Positions 25,387 through 33,448 of a stretch of 43,868 bases of DNA are shown one piece after another. The stretch's first letter is position 1. Each line of letters opens with the position of its first letter. A model generated the notes under the pieces. That model was not told the origin of the DNA and searched no databases. It was given only the letters and a program-made list of their open reading frames with translations. The translations under genes were made by a program, and so were the position numbers. The stretch comes from Nostoc sp. CCCryo 231-06. GTDB taxonomy: Bacteria; Cyanobacteriota; Cyanobacteriia; Cyanobacteriales; Nostocaceae. The stretch lies in contig JAHCSU010000639.1 in the NCBI GenBank assembly GCA_023522315.1, positions 1-43,868 of the forward strand. The letters are read 5' to 3'.

Positions 25387-26013
25387 GTTTCGTCTGTTTT
25401 TTACTTATTTATACTTAAATAAGCTAGCAAATTTTGATTGAAAAAGGAAATTATTTGAGATTTCTTAATAACTCTCAGTGGTATAAAGGAAATCTCAGCT
25501 TCATTCATCTGTTTTATTAAACACAAGAATAAGACAATGGGCTTAAGCAAATTGTTAAAATTAGGCAAACTTTCGCAATAGTATACTAGTAACTGATTAT
25601 TTACGCAAAAGGTCTATCTGCTATTAGTCTATATTACGAAATAACATTGTAATAAATACTGCTTTTTAATTGTATTTCAATATTTTTTCTTAGATATATC
25701 TGGGGATATTTATAAATGATTCATGATTCAAACTTATCAGAGTGATAATATATAACTAAGCTAAATTGTTGCTAGTTAACTTAGTACTCGACCAACATAA
25801 AATTACTGGGTGAGGGTGGGTAGACGGGAGTGGAGAAAGATTTTTTCGTTTTAACCAACTTTTGAATACCTAGCAAATTTGCTTTGGTAATCTACTAGAC
25901 TTCAGCTACTCGGATAGCATTTTAAAATAATGGTGGGTAATACCCACCATTAAGTTTTTTAAGCAAATATATGCTTGAAAAATACTGACTTTTGTGGTGT
26001 TTAAAGAATAATT
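25387..26013. other. divergent upstream region of mop and the ankyrin gene
   Basis: No coding sequence. AT-rich, with a G-rich patch (GGTGAGGGTGGGTAGACGGG, about 25811-25830) and a terminator-like hairpin at 25929-25962. The plus-strand hairpin has no annotated gene before it. Confidence 0.5.
25929..25962 (+). terminator. strong terminator-like hairpin with no upstream gene
   Basis: AATGGTGGGTA (25929-25939) pairs with TACCCACCATT (25941-25951), giving an almost loop-less 10-11 bp stem, then AAGTTTTTT. It lies 62 bp before the ankyrin gene start. It could end an unannotated small RNA or act as an attenuator in the leader of the ankyrin/SagB operon. Confidence 0.65.
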
Positions 26014-26502
26014 ATGAGCCAAGTAAGCAGGCAAGATTTGAGTGAAACTACAATCCAATGGCTAATAGCAAAAGGCTATAATGCTGGGGATTTAAATCAA
26101 CCAGGTGAAAATGGCGATACAGCTTTAATGAAAGCTACAAGAGAGGGAGTTTATGCAGTCGTCAAAGAATTAATTGATGCAGGTGTGAATATCAATGCTC
26201 GAAATAGCGATTGCAACAATGCTTTGTGGTTTGCTTGTTTTGGTAATCACTACGATTTAATTAATTTACTGCTGGCTGTCAACATTAACATTGATAACCA
26301 AAATGATAATGGTGCAACTGTTTTAATGTACGCAGCCTCAGCCGGGAAGACAGAAGTCGTCAAGTTACTCTTACAGCATGATCCTAACTTAGATTTGAAA
26401 AACTTAGACGACTATAAAGCTATCGATTTTGCTAGCAACGTAGAAGTTTTAAGGATACTTAAAAATGCCACAAAGTCAAATATCGGGCAAAGCTTATCAT
26501 GA
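26014..26502 (+). CDS. ankyrin-repeat protein
   Basis: 162 aa with about three to four ankyrin repeats: GENGDTALMKATREGVYAVV, NSDCNNALWFACFGNHYDLI and DNGATVLMYAASAGKTEVV. Ankyrin repeats mediate protein contacts. The end overlaps the next gene by 38 bp, so the two are translated together. Confidence 0.92.
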   Translation: MSQVSRQDLSETTIQWLIAKGYNAGDLNQPGENGDTALMKATREGVYAVVKELIDAGVNINARNSDCNNALWFACFGNHYDLINLLLAVNINIDNQNDNGATVLMYAASAGKTEVVKLLLQHDPNLDLKNLDDYKAIDFASNVEVLRILKNATKSNIGQSLS

Positions 26503-27751
26503 AGCTACCAAGCATTCTTACTTATCGGTACAAATTGATCCAAATTATGTAGATGCCTCAACACAGCCATCTCCATTTAAAGTTTATCCAAAGTTTTATC
26601 GGAGAGTGAAATTAAATCTCAATAATCCTGTTCATTCTTTTATCTCCTTAACCAGTGCGATAACACTGGAAAAAGTATATAAAGATGGCCCTTATAAATT
26701 GCGGGTGAATCCATCAGCAGGCGCTCTGTATCCTACAGAAGTTTACGTACAGGTTCGCGGGATTGAGGGAATGGTAAATGGTATATACCATCTAGAAGTT
26801 GAGAATAATTGTCTAACTCTCATCTATGAATTAATTGATGATGGGTTGGAGAATTATATTATACCTAGTAAATGTATCAACGGATTCATCTTTTTAATTA
26901 GTTGTGTTTATTATAGGTCTAGCTGGAAATATCAAAATAGAAGCATCAGATATTGCTTTTTAGATAGCGGACACCATTTAGGTGCTGTTGCTGCTTCAGC
27001 TTTTCTCCACAACCGAGATATACAACTAATTTTTGACTTTGATAAACTTGCTCTCAATTCAGATTTGGGTTTTGAGAATAAAGAGTTTATTACAGCTTGT
27101 GCGGTGTCAGGAGAAATACAAGACAAGAAAATCAGACGCTTAAGGCTGAAAGTTCCTTTTGTGTCTGGTACTGATTATTTTGAATCTAATCAATTTATTG
27201 AAGATGCCTATCAAGCAACTACTCTAAAAAAGAGTCGTCAGCAGAAATTAGAGTATCCTCAATTTGATTTTGATCAGGATAAATTTTATCAAACAGTTTG
27301 GGATAGACGTTCTATTAGACGTTTCCGGAAAGAGTCTATTTCTCAAGAAGACTATTTATATATAGTGCAGCAAATTGAGCAGTCAATACCGACAGAAAAC
27401 TATGAGGAGATAGAAATTTACTCAGTGGTGCATCGGGTAGAGGGAATGACACCTGGGTTATATAAAGGTACGTATCTGGTTAAGACGGGTAATTTTAGTG
27501 AAAAGACAGGTTACTTATGTATTAATCAGGCTATTGCTAAAGATAGCGCTGTAACTTTATTTTTCGTGTCAGATTATTTAAACTATCAAACTGCTATGCA
27601 AATAGCTGGTTTTCTTGGACAGAGGCTTTATTTAACTAGTAATTATTTGGGAATTCAGTGTAGTGGTCTTGGTGCTTATTATGATGACGAAACCCAAGAA
27701 TTATTAGAAACAAATAAAGATGTACTTTATGGAATGGTGATTGGAATATAA
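26465..27751 (+). CDS. SagB/ThcOx-type dehydrogenase (nitroreductase-like)
   Basis: 428 aa made of two nitroreductase-like halves. First half: RVNPSAGALYPTEVYV and DSGHHLGAVAASAF. Second half: WDRRSIRRFRKESI and FLGQRLYLTSNYLGIQCSG. FMN-dependent SagB-type oxidases form azolines/azoles in peptide natural products, yet many cyanobacterial members have no peptide cluster, and none is seen here. It overlaps the ankyrin gene and is followed 18 bp later by a 124-aa gene. The role next to nif and hup is unknown. Confidence 0.85.
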   Translation: MPQSQISGKAYHEATKHSYLSVQIDPNYVDASTQPSPFKVYPKFYRRVKLNLNNPVHSFISLTSAITLEKVYKDGPYKLRVNPSAGALYPTEVYVQVRGIEGMVNGIYHLEVENNCLTLIYELIDDGLENYIIPSKCINGFIFLISCVYYRSSWKYQNRSIRYCFLDSGHHLGAVAASAFLHNRDIQLIFDFDKLALNSDLGFENKEFITACAVSGEIQDKKIRRLRLKVPFVSGTDYFESNQFIEDAYQATTLKKSRQQKLEYPQFDFDQDKFYQTVWDRRSIRRFRKESISQEDYLYIVQQIEQSIPTENYEEIEIYSVVHRVEGMTPGLYKGTYLVKTGNFSEKTGYLCINQAIAKDSAVTLFFVSDYLNYQTAMQIAGFLGQRLYLTSNYLGIQCSGLGAYYDDETQELLETNKDVLYGMVIGI

Positions 27752-27769
27752 GCAGGAAGCTAAAGAAAG

Positions 27770-28144
27770 ATGGCTAGAGAGATGTATTACTTCAATGGTG
27801 ATGACTCACATCCAATACAACCGACATCGGCAGATATTATACTGCGTCAGCAACTAGAGGATTCTATTAGTAGATACTTTTATGAAGCTTGCGATCGCAC
27901 TATTCAAAATCTTTTATCTAATTGTCGGTGGTATGTCACAACCCATGCCAATGCTCTAACATTGGTAATTGAATGTCCCGATCAAGTTAGTAATTGGCGT
28001 ATTCTGCAAAAAATCGTGCCAATGGGGACATTGCTATATGGAATTGTTAACAGTGCTAAAATCCGTGTTTGTCCGCCAGAGATTCAAGGCGTACCTTTTG
28101 AAATGAGGGTAGACGAACTTTCTGTTTATCGGGATTGGGCATAA
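27770..28144 (+). CDS. conserved hypothetical protein (124 aa)
   Basis: Soluble, no recognisable domain. Contains SRYFYEACDRTIQNLLSNCR and CPDQVSNWRILQKIVPMG. Third gene of the ankyrin-SagB operon by spacing (18 bp). It lies directly before the convergent hupW, with a 20-bp palindrome between them. Confidence 0.75.
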   Translation: MAREMYYFNGDDSHPIQPTSADIILRQQLEDSISRYFYEACDRTIQNLLSNCRWYVTTHANALTLVIECPDQVSNWRILQKIVPMGTLLYGIVNSAKIRVCPPEIQGVPFEMRVDELSVYRDWA

Positions 28145-28150
28145 GAGAAT

Positions 28151-28172
28151 AGAGACGCGATTAATCGCGTCT
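28151..28172. repeat. 20-bp perfect palindrome (copy 3 of 3)
   Basis: AGACGCGATTAATCGCGTCT lies between two convergent genes and overlaps the end region of hupW. It may act as a shared terminator, with no U-tract. Confidence 0.7.
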
Positions 28173-28655
28173 GTTAGAAATTTCTACTTCATTATTTTGG
28201 CTGATAAGTGCAGCTACCTCTTCAAAAACTAAATCAGCAGAATGTTTGATAGCAGGACTTAACTCCAGCCCCAAAGCAAGATTTGCCGCCTCAATTAAAT
28301 AAACTGTCACCTCTTCGGGAAAGTCATTTTTAAAGATTTTCCGTCCGGCGGCTAAAGCATTATCCCAACGAAAATCGTGCAAATTATAACTAGGTTCGGG
28401 CATTGCTTCCAGTTCTTTTCCTGGAACTTTAAACACAGCACCAGGTTCAGAACCAGTTGAACTTGCATCAATAATTACTAATTGTTTACTACCTCTAGCT
28501 TGAAACATTACTTCCATCCCTGCGGTGCCACAGTCATAAACTCGCACATCAGGATAAGGGTTTTCAGCTAGATATTTTTGTAAGCGTTGGGCAATGATAA
28601 CGCCTACTGCGTCGTCACTGCGATTGAGATTACCGCAACCAATAATAGTTAGCAT
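28161..28655 (-). CDS. hupW: hydrogenase maturation endopeptidase HupW
   Basis: 164 aa. HupW removes the C-terminal tail of HupL after Ni insertion. Family features: IGCGNLNRSDDAVGVI near the start (usual GNxLxxDDG), IDASSTGSEPGA with the second metal-binding Asp, and NLHDFRWDNAL with the His. The substrate gene hupL is in the same window. The start at 28655 (MLTIIGCGN) is standard. Its stop partly overlaps the palindrome in the spacer. Confidence 0.95.
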   Translation of the reverse strand: MLTIIGCGNLNRSDDAVGVIIAQRLQKYLAENPYPDVRVYDCGTAGMEVMFQARGSKQLVIIDASSTGSEPGAVFKVPGKELEAMPEPSYNLHDFRWDNALAAGRKIFKNDFPEEVTVYLIEAANLALGLELSPAIKHSADLVFEEVAALISQNNEVEISNRRD

Positions 28656-28751
28656 GGGATGCTGAAATAATTTAGGCTACTTTGATGCCAGCAAACTGCT
28701 AGCATAAAGGTAATAATCCGCTAGTAAAATAGCACTAGCAAAGGAGGCAGT

Positions 28752-28976
28752 ATGGCAACAATTACCATTCGCAATATATCTGATGAGTTAGTCGATCGCA
28801 TTAAACGCTTGGCAGGACAAAAAGGGATTTCGATGGAGCAAGAAGTCCGCGATTTGTTGCAAAAACGTTATGGCCAACGTGATGAAGTGCTTGCTCGTAT
28901 TCGTCAACGAGCAGAGGCGTTACCGACGGAATCAGAAAGTCGGGTGCAGACTTGGAAATCAGAAGGACGACCCTGA
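28752..28976 (+). CDS. FitA-type antitoxin (RHH)
   Basis: 74 aa beginning MATITIRNISDELVDRIKRLAG, the ribbon-helix-helix of FitA-like antitoxins, followed by a toxin-binding tail ending in QTWKSEGRP. It is coupled to the PIN gene by TGATG. GGAGGCAGT precedes the start. Confidence 0.92.
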   Translation: MATITIRNISDELVDRIKRLAGQKGISMEQEVRDLLQKRYGQRDEVLARIRQRAEALPTESESRVQTWKSEGRP

Positions 28977-29380
28977 TGGTGATTGATACGATGGTATTTG
29001 CCTATGCGCTCTTACACGTAGAGGATAGGTATGAACAGGCGATCGCTGCTTTAGAAACCGTAGATCAGATTGTAGTGCCTGATTCGTTGTTTGCCGAGTT
29101 GGGCAATGTGATTTGGCAATGGATACAATTTCGGCAACTACCCTTGCAAATAGGTTTAGATGCGCTGCAAGATGCTGAGGCATTGGTTGATATAATGATT
29201 TCTAGCTCTCAAATTCGGGATGTTGCTCTAAAACTGGCAGTTGAGGCAAGTCATTCTTTCTACGATACATTATTCGTGGCAGCAGCAATTCAATCTGACA
29301 CTCAGGTGCTGACTTACGATCGCAAACTGGCAGCTAAGTTTAGCGATCGCGTTGTATTACTAGAATCAGGTAATTTATGA
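28976..29380 (+). CDS. VapC/FitB-type PIN-domain toxin
   Basis: 134 aa from the ATG at 28976 that overlaps the antitoxin stop. PIN acidic residues: MVIDTMVFAYALL (Asp4), then the Glu in LFAELGNVIW, and SFYDTLFVAAA with a further Asp and VLTYDRKLA. Predicted ribonuclease kept in check by the antitoxin. A palindrome (AGCTTTGTTTGCAAATGACATTTGCAAACAAAGCT, stems at 29391-29404 / 29411-29424) follows and is a good terminator. Confidence 0.92.
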   Translation: MVIDTMVFAYALLHVEDRYEQAIAALETVDQIVVPDSLFAELGNVIWQWIQFRQLPLQIGLDALQDAEALVDIMISSSQIRDVALKLAVEASHSFYDTLFVAAAIQSDTQVLTYDRKLAAKFSDRVVLLESGNL

Positions 29381-29390
29381 TGGCCAGAAG

Positions 29391-29428
29391 CTTTGTTTGC
29401 AAATGACATTTGCAAACAAAGCTTTTTG
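29391..29428 (+). terminator. 14-bp stem terminator after the toxin gene
   Basis: AGCTTTGTTTGCAA (29391-29404) pairs with TTGCAAACAAAGCT (29411-29424), followed by TTTTTG. Confidence 0.85.
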
Positions 29429-29483
29429 TCTAAAGTCCAAAATATAGACAAAGCCTCTGAAAAACTAAGTTATCAGCAGGAAA

Positions 29484-29906
29484 CTATAACTCTACACCAT
29501 GTTTCTTGGCAACTTCAGTTAGTTTCTCATACTGATGTTGTGATGCTTGAGTTAATATCTCTTCAGCCTGTTCTTTAGTACTTCCTTCTTTAGGAATTAA
29601 GTACTTGATATAAAGAGACACAAAATCAGCAGCGATCGCTAAACCAGATAAAGCATGTTTGTCAGCTTCTTTGCCTGCGATCGCAGCTACCAAACCTGCT
29701 TTAATTGGGTCTGGTTTAACTTTCATGAACTGCTCGACAAGTTTAGGAACGTAGTCTTCTGGTGGCAAATTATCTAACTTACTTCTATCGGGAGTAAAGT
29801 TACATTCTGCGGCTTGAGCCTGCTCTAAAACACACCATTCTATGTATTCTTGCAATGCTGCATCGGGAACGCGAGGGAGATAATTATGTAGCGCTAAATC
29901 AGACAC
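29484..29906 (-). CDS. conserved hypothetical protein (140 aa)
   Basis: Helical soluble protein, MSDLALHNYLPRVPDAALQE..., with two Cys (EWCVLEQAQAAECNF) and a C-terminal KLTEVAKKHGVEL. No family recognised by eye. It stands alone on the minus strand. The 317-bp spacer to its right (29907-30223) has no gene; it holds the hairpin CGATGATGCCCATCATCG (30057-30074). Confidence 0.65.
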   Translation of the reverse strand: MSDLALHNYLPRVPDAALQEYIEWCVLEQAQAAECNFTPDRSKLDNLPPEDYVPKLVEQFMKVKPDPIKAGLVAAIAGKEADKHALSGLAIAADFVSLYIKYLIPKEGSTKEQAEEILTQASQHQYEKLTEVAKKHGVEL

Positions 29907-30223
29907 AAGCTTACCGTGTAAATTGCTGTTTTATGCAAATGCATTAACGCCAGCCTAACGCATCGTTTCTAGAAGTTTTGGTGTGTTACGCTACGGCTTT
30001 TGAATAAATAGTTAGATTATTAGATATCTCAAGCAAAAATCACCCTAGAGTAGAGCGATGATGCCCATCATCGTGAAATAATTGTCGATTAACGGGAAAA
30101 CCACAATTACAAGAATATATTTTAAAGAATATTTACAGATGTATTCAAGTTGTATTTATCATGGCAATCTTAAGAAGATTATCACCCACTTTGATTAATT
30201 AGTTAAGGAAAGCAGAGTTAGCT

Positions 30224-31180
30224 ATGGGAAAAGATTATATTTTATTTCTGCATGGCGTAAATGTACGGGAATCGAAAGAAAACGAAAGGAACCATAATTA
30301 CACTTATGCCGATAAGTTGTTTAATTTGATTGTTGAGCTAGTCCGCCAGAAAGATCGTAATCGTGAATGCATCAAAGTACCTCTTTACTGGGGTGATGTC
30401 AACCAAACCGCCTTGAATGAACTACTAACAAACCTGAAAGGCTCGTCTAAGTGGAACCAACTCTGGTTTCAAGATTTTCGCCAGAAGCAAATATTGCAAT
30501 TTGTCGGGGATGGAGGACTCTACATCAGTCGTCTAATTGGATCAATGGCGGCTGACCAACTCAAAAAACAAACATTTAAAGGCTTAAAAGAGTATAAACA
30601 GGACGATCGCCTACATTTGGTGACTCACAGTTGGGGGACGATTGTACTGTTTGACATTCTGTTTGCCAGCCGTTGGGATAATCAGGAAATTCCTGGCCAT
30701 CAGAGTGTAAAGGATATTCGAGATAGGCTTTATGGCGTTGGGGACAACCCTACAACAGGTATCCGACTGGCTAGCATTCAAACTATGGGTTCTCCTATTG
30801 CCTTGTTTAGCTTAATTAGTATCAATGGTAGAAATGCTAATGATGAAAGTACTCATGACATCAGCCCTGGTTTAAGTAATTTGTTGAAGAACCTTACCCA
30901 AGGAGATCGAGAGTTGTCTTGGCTCAATTTTATACATCCTGGCGATCCAATTGCTTGGCCGCTAGAAAATGTCATCATCAAGTTAATTCCCGATTCTAGT
31001 TCTTACGTTAAGGTAGAAGACGTTCTCACTAGTGACTCTGGTTTATTGAATTTATTTGCTCAAACTCCTCCCATCCGACAAACGTTTTTGGCTTTGGCAA
31101 ATGGCGGCAACGCTCACGGAAGTTATTGGCAAAACAAAGATGTAGCACAGCAAATAGCAGCAAATATTCTAAGGGTCTAA
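30224..31180 (+). CDS. alpha/beta hydrolase-like protein
   Basis: 318 aa. Likely serine hydrolase: oxyanion-type HGVN (10-13) after the first strand DYILFLHG, then the nucleophile elbow LVTHSWGTIVLF with Ser136 (T-H-S-W-G in place of the classical GxSxG), a strand RLASIQTMGSPIALF and a candidate acid/His pair in FIHPGDPIAW and GNAHGSYW. Similar proteins are annotated as lipase-like or PGAP1-like. Substrate unknown. A hairpin (31278-31309) follows. Confidence 0.75.
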   Translation: MGKDYILFLHGVNVRESKENERNHNYTYADKLFNLIVELVRQKDRNRECIKVPLYWGDVNQTALNELLTNLKGSSKWNQLWFQDFRQKQILQFVGDGGLYISRLIGSMAADQLKKQTFKGLKEYKQDDRLHLVTHSWGTIVLFDILFASRWDNQEIPGHQSVKDIRDRLYGVGDNPTTGIRLASIQTMGSPIALFSLISINGRNANDESTHDISPGLSNLLKNLTQGDRELSWLNFIHPGDPIAWPLENVIIKLIPDSSSYVKVEDVLTSDSGLLNLFAQTPPIRQTFLALANGGNAHGSYWQNKDVAQQIAANILRV

Positions 31181-31277
31181 TACTATTGTGTTTTAATCAA
31201 GCTAAATATTTCGTTTTTTACCTTTTTGTCTCTGCGCTTTCGGCATTTTTGGAACTTCCAGTTAAAAAAATATCCCA

Positions 31278-31309
31278 TTGTAGGGGCGCAATCTCTTGCT
31301 CCCCTACAA
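31278..31309. repeat. hairpin downstream of the hydrolase
   Basis: TTGTAGGGG (31278-31286) and CCCCTACAA (31301-31309) form a stem, extended by GCAA/TTGC inside. A dispersed hairpin type of Nostocales; it may also end the hydrolase transcript. Confidence 0.65.
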
Positions 31310-31377
31310 ATCTATAAAAAATAAATTTGGGATAATTTATTTCTTGGAAATCTCTAAGCTGTAAGTAAGCATTGTCC

Positions 31378-31474
31378 AATGCGATCGCCAAAGTAGCAAA
31401 TGTAGTCTCCGAAATAGCAAATGCGATCGCCAAAATAGCAAATGTAGTCGCTGAAATAGCAAATGCGATCGCAC
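31378..31474. repeat. 21-bp direct repeat, four to five copies, with HIP1 sites
   Basis: Units alternate between AATAGCAAATGCGATCGCCAA and AATAGCAAATGTAGTCGCTGA. The period is 21 bp, so a heptad-like peptide (IAKIANVVAEIANA) could be encoded on the plus strand, but no good start or ribosome site is present. Located right at the 3' end of the PIN toxin gene. Confidence 0.75.
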
Positions 31475-31479
31475 AACTC

Positions 31480-31875
31480 TCAAGGTACAACATTTACGAA
31501 TCCAAATTGACGAAAGTGATGATCAAAGGTGAATGCCTGAGTTAAATGGAGTTTATTCATCACAACCCGACTGGCGCAGTCCGTGAAACTCCAGTTTTTA
31601 TCTGAGAACTGACAAAAAACCTGCCAAGTTTGTTGAATATCTTCTTTTGTTAGGTAATAAATGGTCGTTAAATTATCTGAAAAGAATGCCTCTCCCAAGC
31701 TGATTGCCCTCAACATTTCTCCACGGTTTCTCAAAAGGGTCAGGGTTTCATCGACAACGTAATCTGTTGTTAGCAATGGCTGAATATTTTGATTAACCCA
31801 TAAAGACGCTGCCTGATGTTCAGTATCAGAAGGAACAATACTAGCAAACCAGGCGCTGGTGTCTACAAAGATCAT
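31480..31875 (-). CDS. VapC-type PIN-domain toxin
   Basis: 131 aa. Catalytic acid residues: MIFVDTSAWFASI (Asp5), VVDETLTLLRNRG, and SFTDCASRVVM, with AFTFDHHFRQFGF at the end. Predicted ribonuclease. The gene overlaps its antitoxin by 4 bp (ATGA). Confidence 0.92.
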   Translation of the reverse strand: MIFVDTSAWFASIVPSDTEHQAASLWVNQNIQPLLTTDYVVDETLTLLRNRGEMLRAISLGEAFFSDNLTTIYYLTKEDIQQTWQVFCQFSDKNWSFTDCASRVVMNKLHLTQAFTFDHHFRQFGFVNVVP

Positions 31876-32111
31876 GTTGTACTATGCGGAGGATAAAGAA
31901 TAGTGTCATGATCTCGACCAGAAAACTTATCATTGCTAACTTCTAAGGGCATGGCTGCAATTTGTGCCAGAATCTCTCTAGGAGTTTTGTCTTTAAGTTT
32001 AGCCTCAGTTGAAATTACAGTAACTTCAACACGAGTTCCTTCAGCTAATGGAATCGGCTGTGATAGCCTGAGTACCCCCTGTTCATAAACAGCTTCTATA
32101 GTTATATTCAT
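31872..32111 (-). CDS. DUF104/AF2212-type antitoxin
   Basis: 79 aa from the ATG at 32111 (MNITIEAVYEQGVLRLSQPI); an ATG 15 bp upstream is also possible. The AVYEQGVLRLSQPIPLAEGTRVEV stretch is the signature of this beta-rich antitoxin family, which pairs with PIN toxins. The pair lies just downstream of hupL. Confidence 0.9.
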   Translation of the reverse strand: MNITIEAVYEQGVLRLSQPIPLAEGTRVEVTVISTEAKLKDKTPREILAQIAAMPLEVSNDKFSGRDHDTILYPPHSTT

Positions 32112-32167
32112 AAACTTTTCCCTCATGCCCTAGCTATTTCTAATCATGGCATAATATCTAACATAGT

Positions 32168-32213
32168 AAAAAACACAGCTAATGACTAACTAAAAAATAA
32201 TTAGTCATTAGCT
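32168..32213 (-). terminator. terminator downstream of hupL
   Basis: On the minus strand AGCTAATGACTAA pairs with TTAGTCATTAGCT (32201-32213 with 32177-32189), a perfect 13-bp stem, and a run of six T follows (32168-32173 on the plus strand reads A). It lies 19 bp after the hupL stop. Confidence 0.8.
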
Positions 32214-32231
32214 ATTAAAAATTAGCATTCG

Positions 32232-33332
32232 TTAAGCAGTCCGAAAACGCGCTAACTCCTCACCAGTCTTAGCATCATGGGCGTGGACTGTACACACCAA
32301 ACATGAATCAAACGATCGCGCCACATGACCAACTTCCACAGGATCACTAGAATCGTAAATGGGTGTCCCAATTAAAGCTTCTTCAATGGGGCCGCGAATA
32401 CCTTCCCCGTCACGAGGGCCAATATTCCATGTACCAGGGGCAATAACTTGGTAATTCTTAATCTTACCACCCTCCACTTCTACCCAGTGACTCAAGGAAC
32501 CCCGCGCTGCTTCCGTTGCACCCCAACCGCGTCCATCTTTTTCTTTGGGTTTGATATACCAGGGGTCGTTTAATTTGAATTCGCGTAAACAGTGTTCAGC
32601 TTGACGATATAACTTGACAAGTTCGTGAACTCGTGCTAGTTGACGCACATGAATACTAGCACCACCCATCTCCTTGAATACATCTAGAATAAAGCCGTCG
32701 TAGTGTTGCCAAGATTCGCCATGTTTACCACCAGCTACTAATTGACGCGCTAAGGGGCCAGTTTCCAAACGTCCGAAGTCTTTGTGAAGGACTGCACTTG
32801 ACCAAGAGTAGGCGTTATCGAAGTCTTTTGTATTGATTGCAGTGGGTTTAGTGGTGCGATCGCTAGGGTGAATATCTGCTGTCCCTTCATCGTACCAGGA
32901 GTGAGTTGTATTCTCGCGGGTAAATGACTGATCCATTAAGGTGTGAGTATCTGCGAAGCTGTCATACACTCCACCTTTCATAATCATCGCCGCATTTCGT
33001 CCTTCAATAGTCGGCTTTTGGTATTTATCTTCATGGGCTAAATATCCCCAAGTGACATATTTACCAACACCAGCACCATATCTATCTAAACCAATATCTA
33101 AACCCATGCGCCAATAAAAACCTAAGTCAGAATCTCGATGATTTCGGTCTTCATCTAACCATTCCCTGAAGTCATCATAGGTTTGGATTTGTTCGTAGCG
33201 TTCTAATGAACAACCCAACCACACTGGTTCTAACCAATTGGTGCGGAAGTATTCGAGAATTGCCCAAGCGCGGGTGATGTCTGTGAGAGTGGGGGCGCAC
33301 ATCACACCACCAGGCACCATATAACTGCTATG
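32232..33332 (-). CDS. hupL: hupL 3' part (uptake hydrogenase large subunit, C-terminal 366 codons)
   Basis: Begins inside the 17-bp direct repeat (codons H-S-S-Y-M) and reads VPGGVMCAPTLTDITRAWAI. It ends with the second Ni-binding motif FDSCLVCTVH followed by the tail AHDAKTGEELARFRTA, which HupW is expected to remove after the His. The internal ATG at 33320 is not a true start; the gene is restored only by excision of the 8.66-kb element, giving about 531 codons in total with the part at 41962-42483. Confidence 0.96.
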   Translation of the reverse strand, partial: HSSYMVPGGVMCAPTLTDITRAWAILEYFRTNWLEPVWLGCSLERYEQIQTYDDFREWLDEDRNHRDSDLGFYWRMGLDIGLDRYGAGVGKYVTWGYLAHEDKYQKPTIEGRNAAMIMKGGVYDSFADTHTLMDQSFTRENTTHSWYDEGTADIHPSDRTTKPTAINTKDFDNAYSWSSAVLHKDFGRLETGPLARQLVAGGKHGESWQHYDGFILDVFKEMGGASIHVRQLARVHELVKLYRQAEHCLREFKLNDPWYIKPKEKDGRGWGATEAARGSLSHWVEVEGGKIKNYQVIAPGTWNIGPRDGEGIRGPIEEALIGTPIYDSSDPVEVGHVARSFDSCLVCTVHAHDAKTGEELARFRTA

Positions 33333-33333
33333 G
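33317..33333. other. hupL recombination site, xisC-proximal copy
   Basis: On the minus strand this reads CCATAGCAGTTATATGG; the perfect core shared with the other copy is AGCAGTTATATGG (13 bp). Confidence 0.93.
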
Positions 33334-33448
33334 CAACTGGTGGTATGCTAAAAATGTTCGTGAATAACTTGTTGTGTAAAGTGATTTTGCTCAACAATAA
33401 CATTTTATTTTCACCATTTCAGCTTATAAATAAGGGAATATTTAGGGA

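Noticed and set aside
31218-31493. 91-codon minus-strand frame with Ala/Ile/Phe repeats
   Set aside because: It is the translation of the 21-bp DNA repeat, overlaps a hairpin and the toxin gene end, and has no ribosome site.
32232-33320. Independent hydrogenase-like gene starting at 33320
   Set aside because: The ATG lies inside the 17-bp recombination repeat and the protein lacks the first Ni-binding motif; it is the 3' part of hupL.
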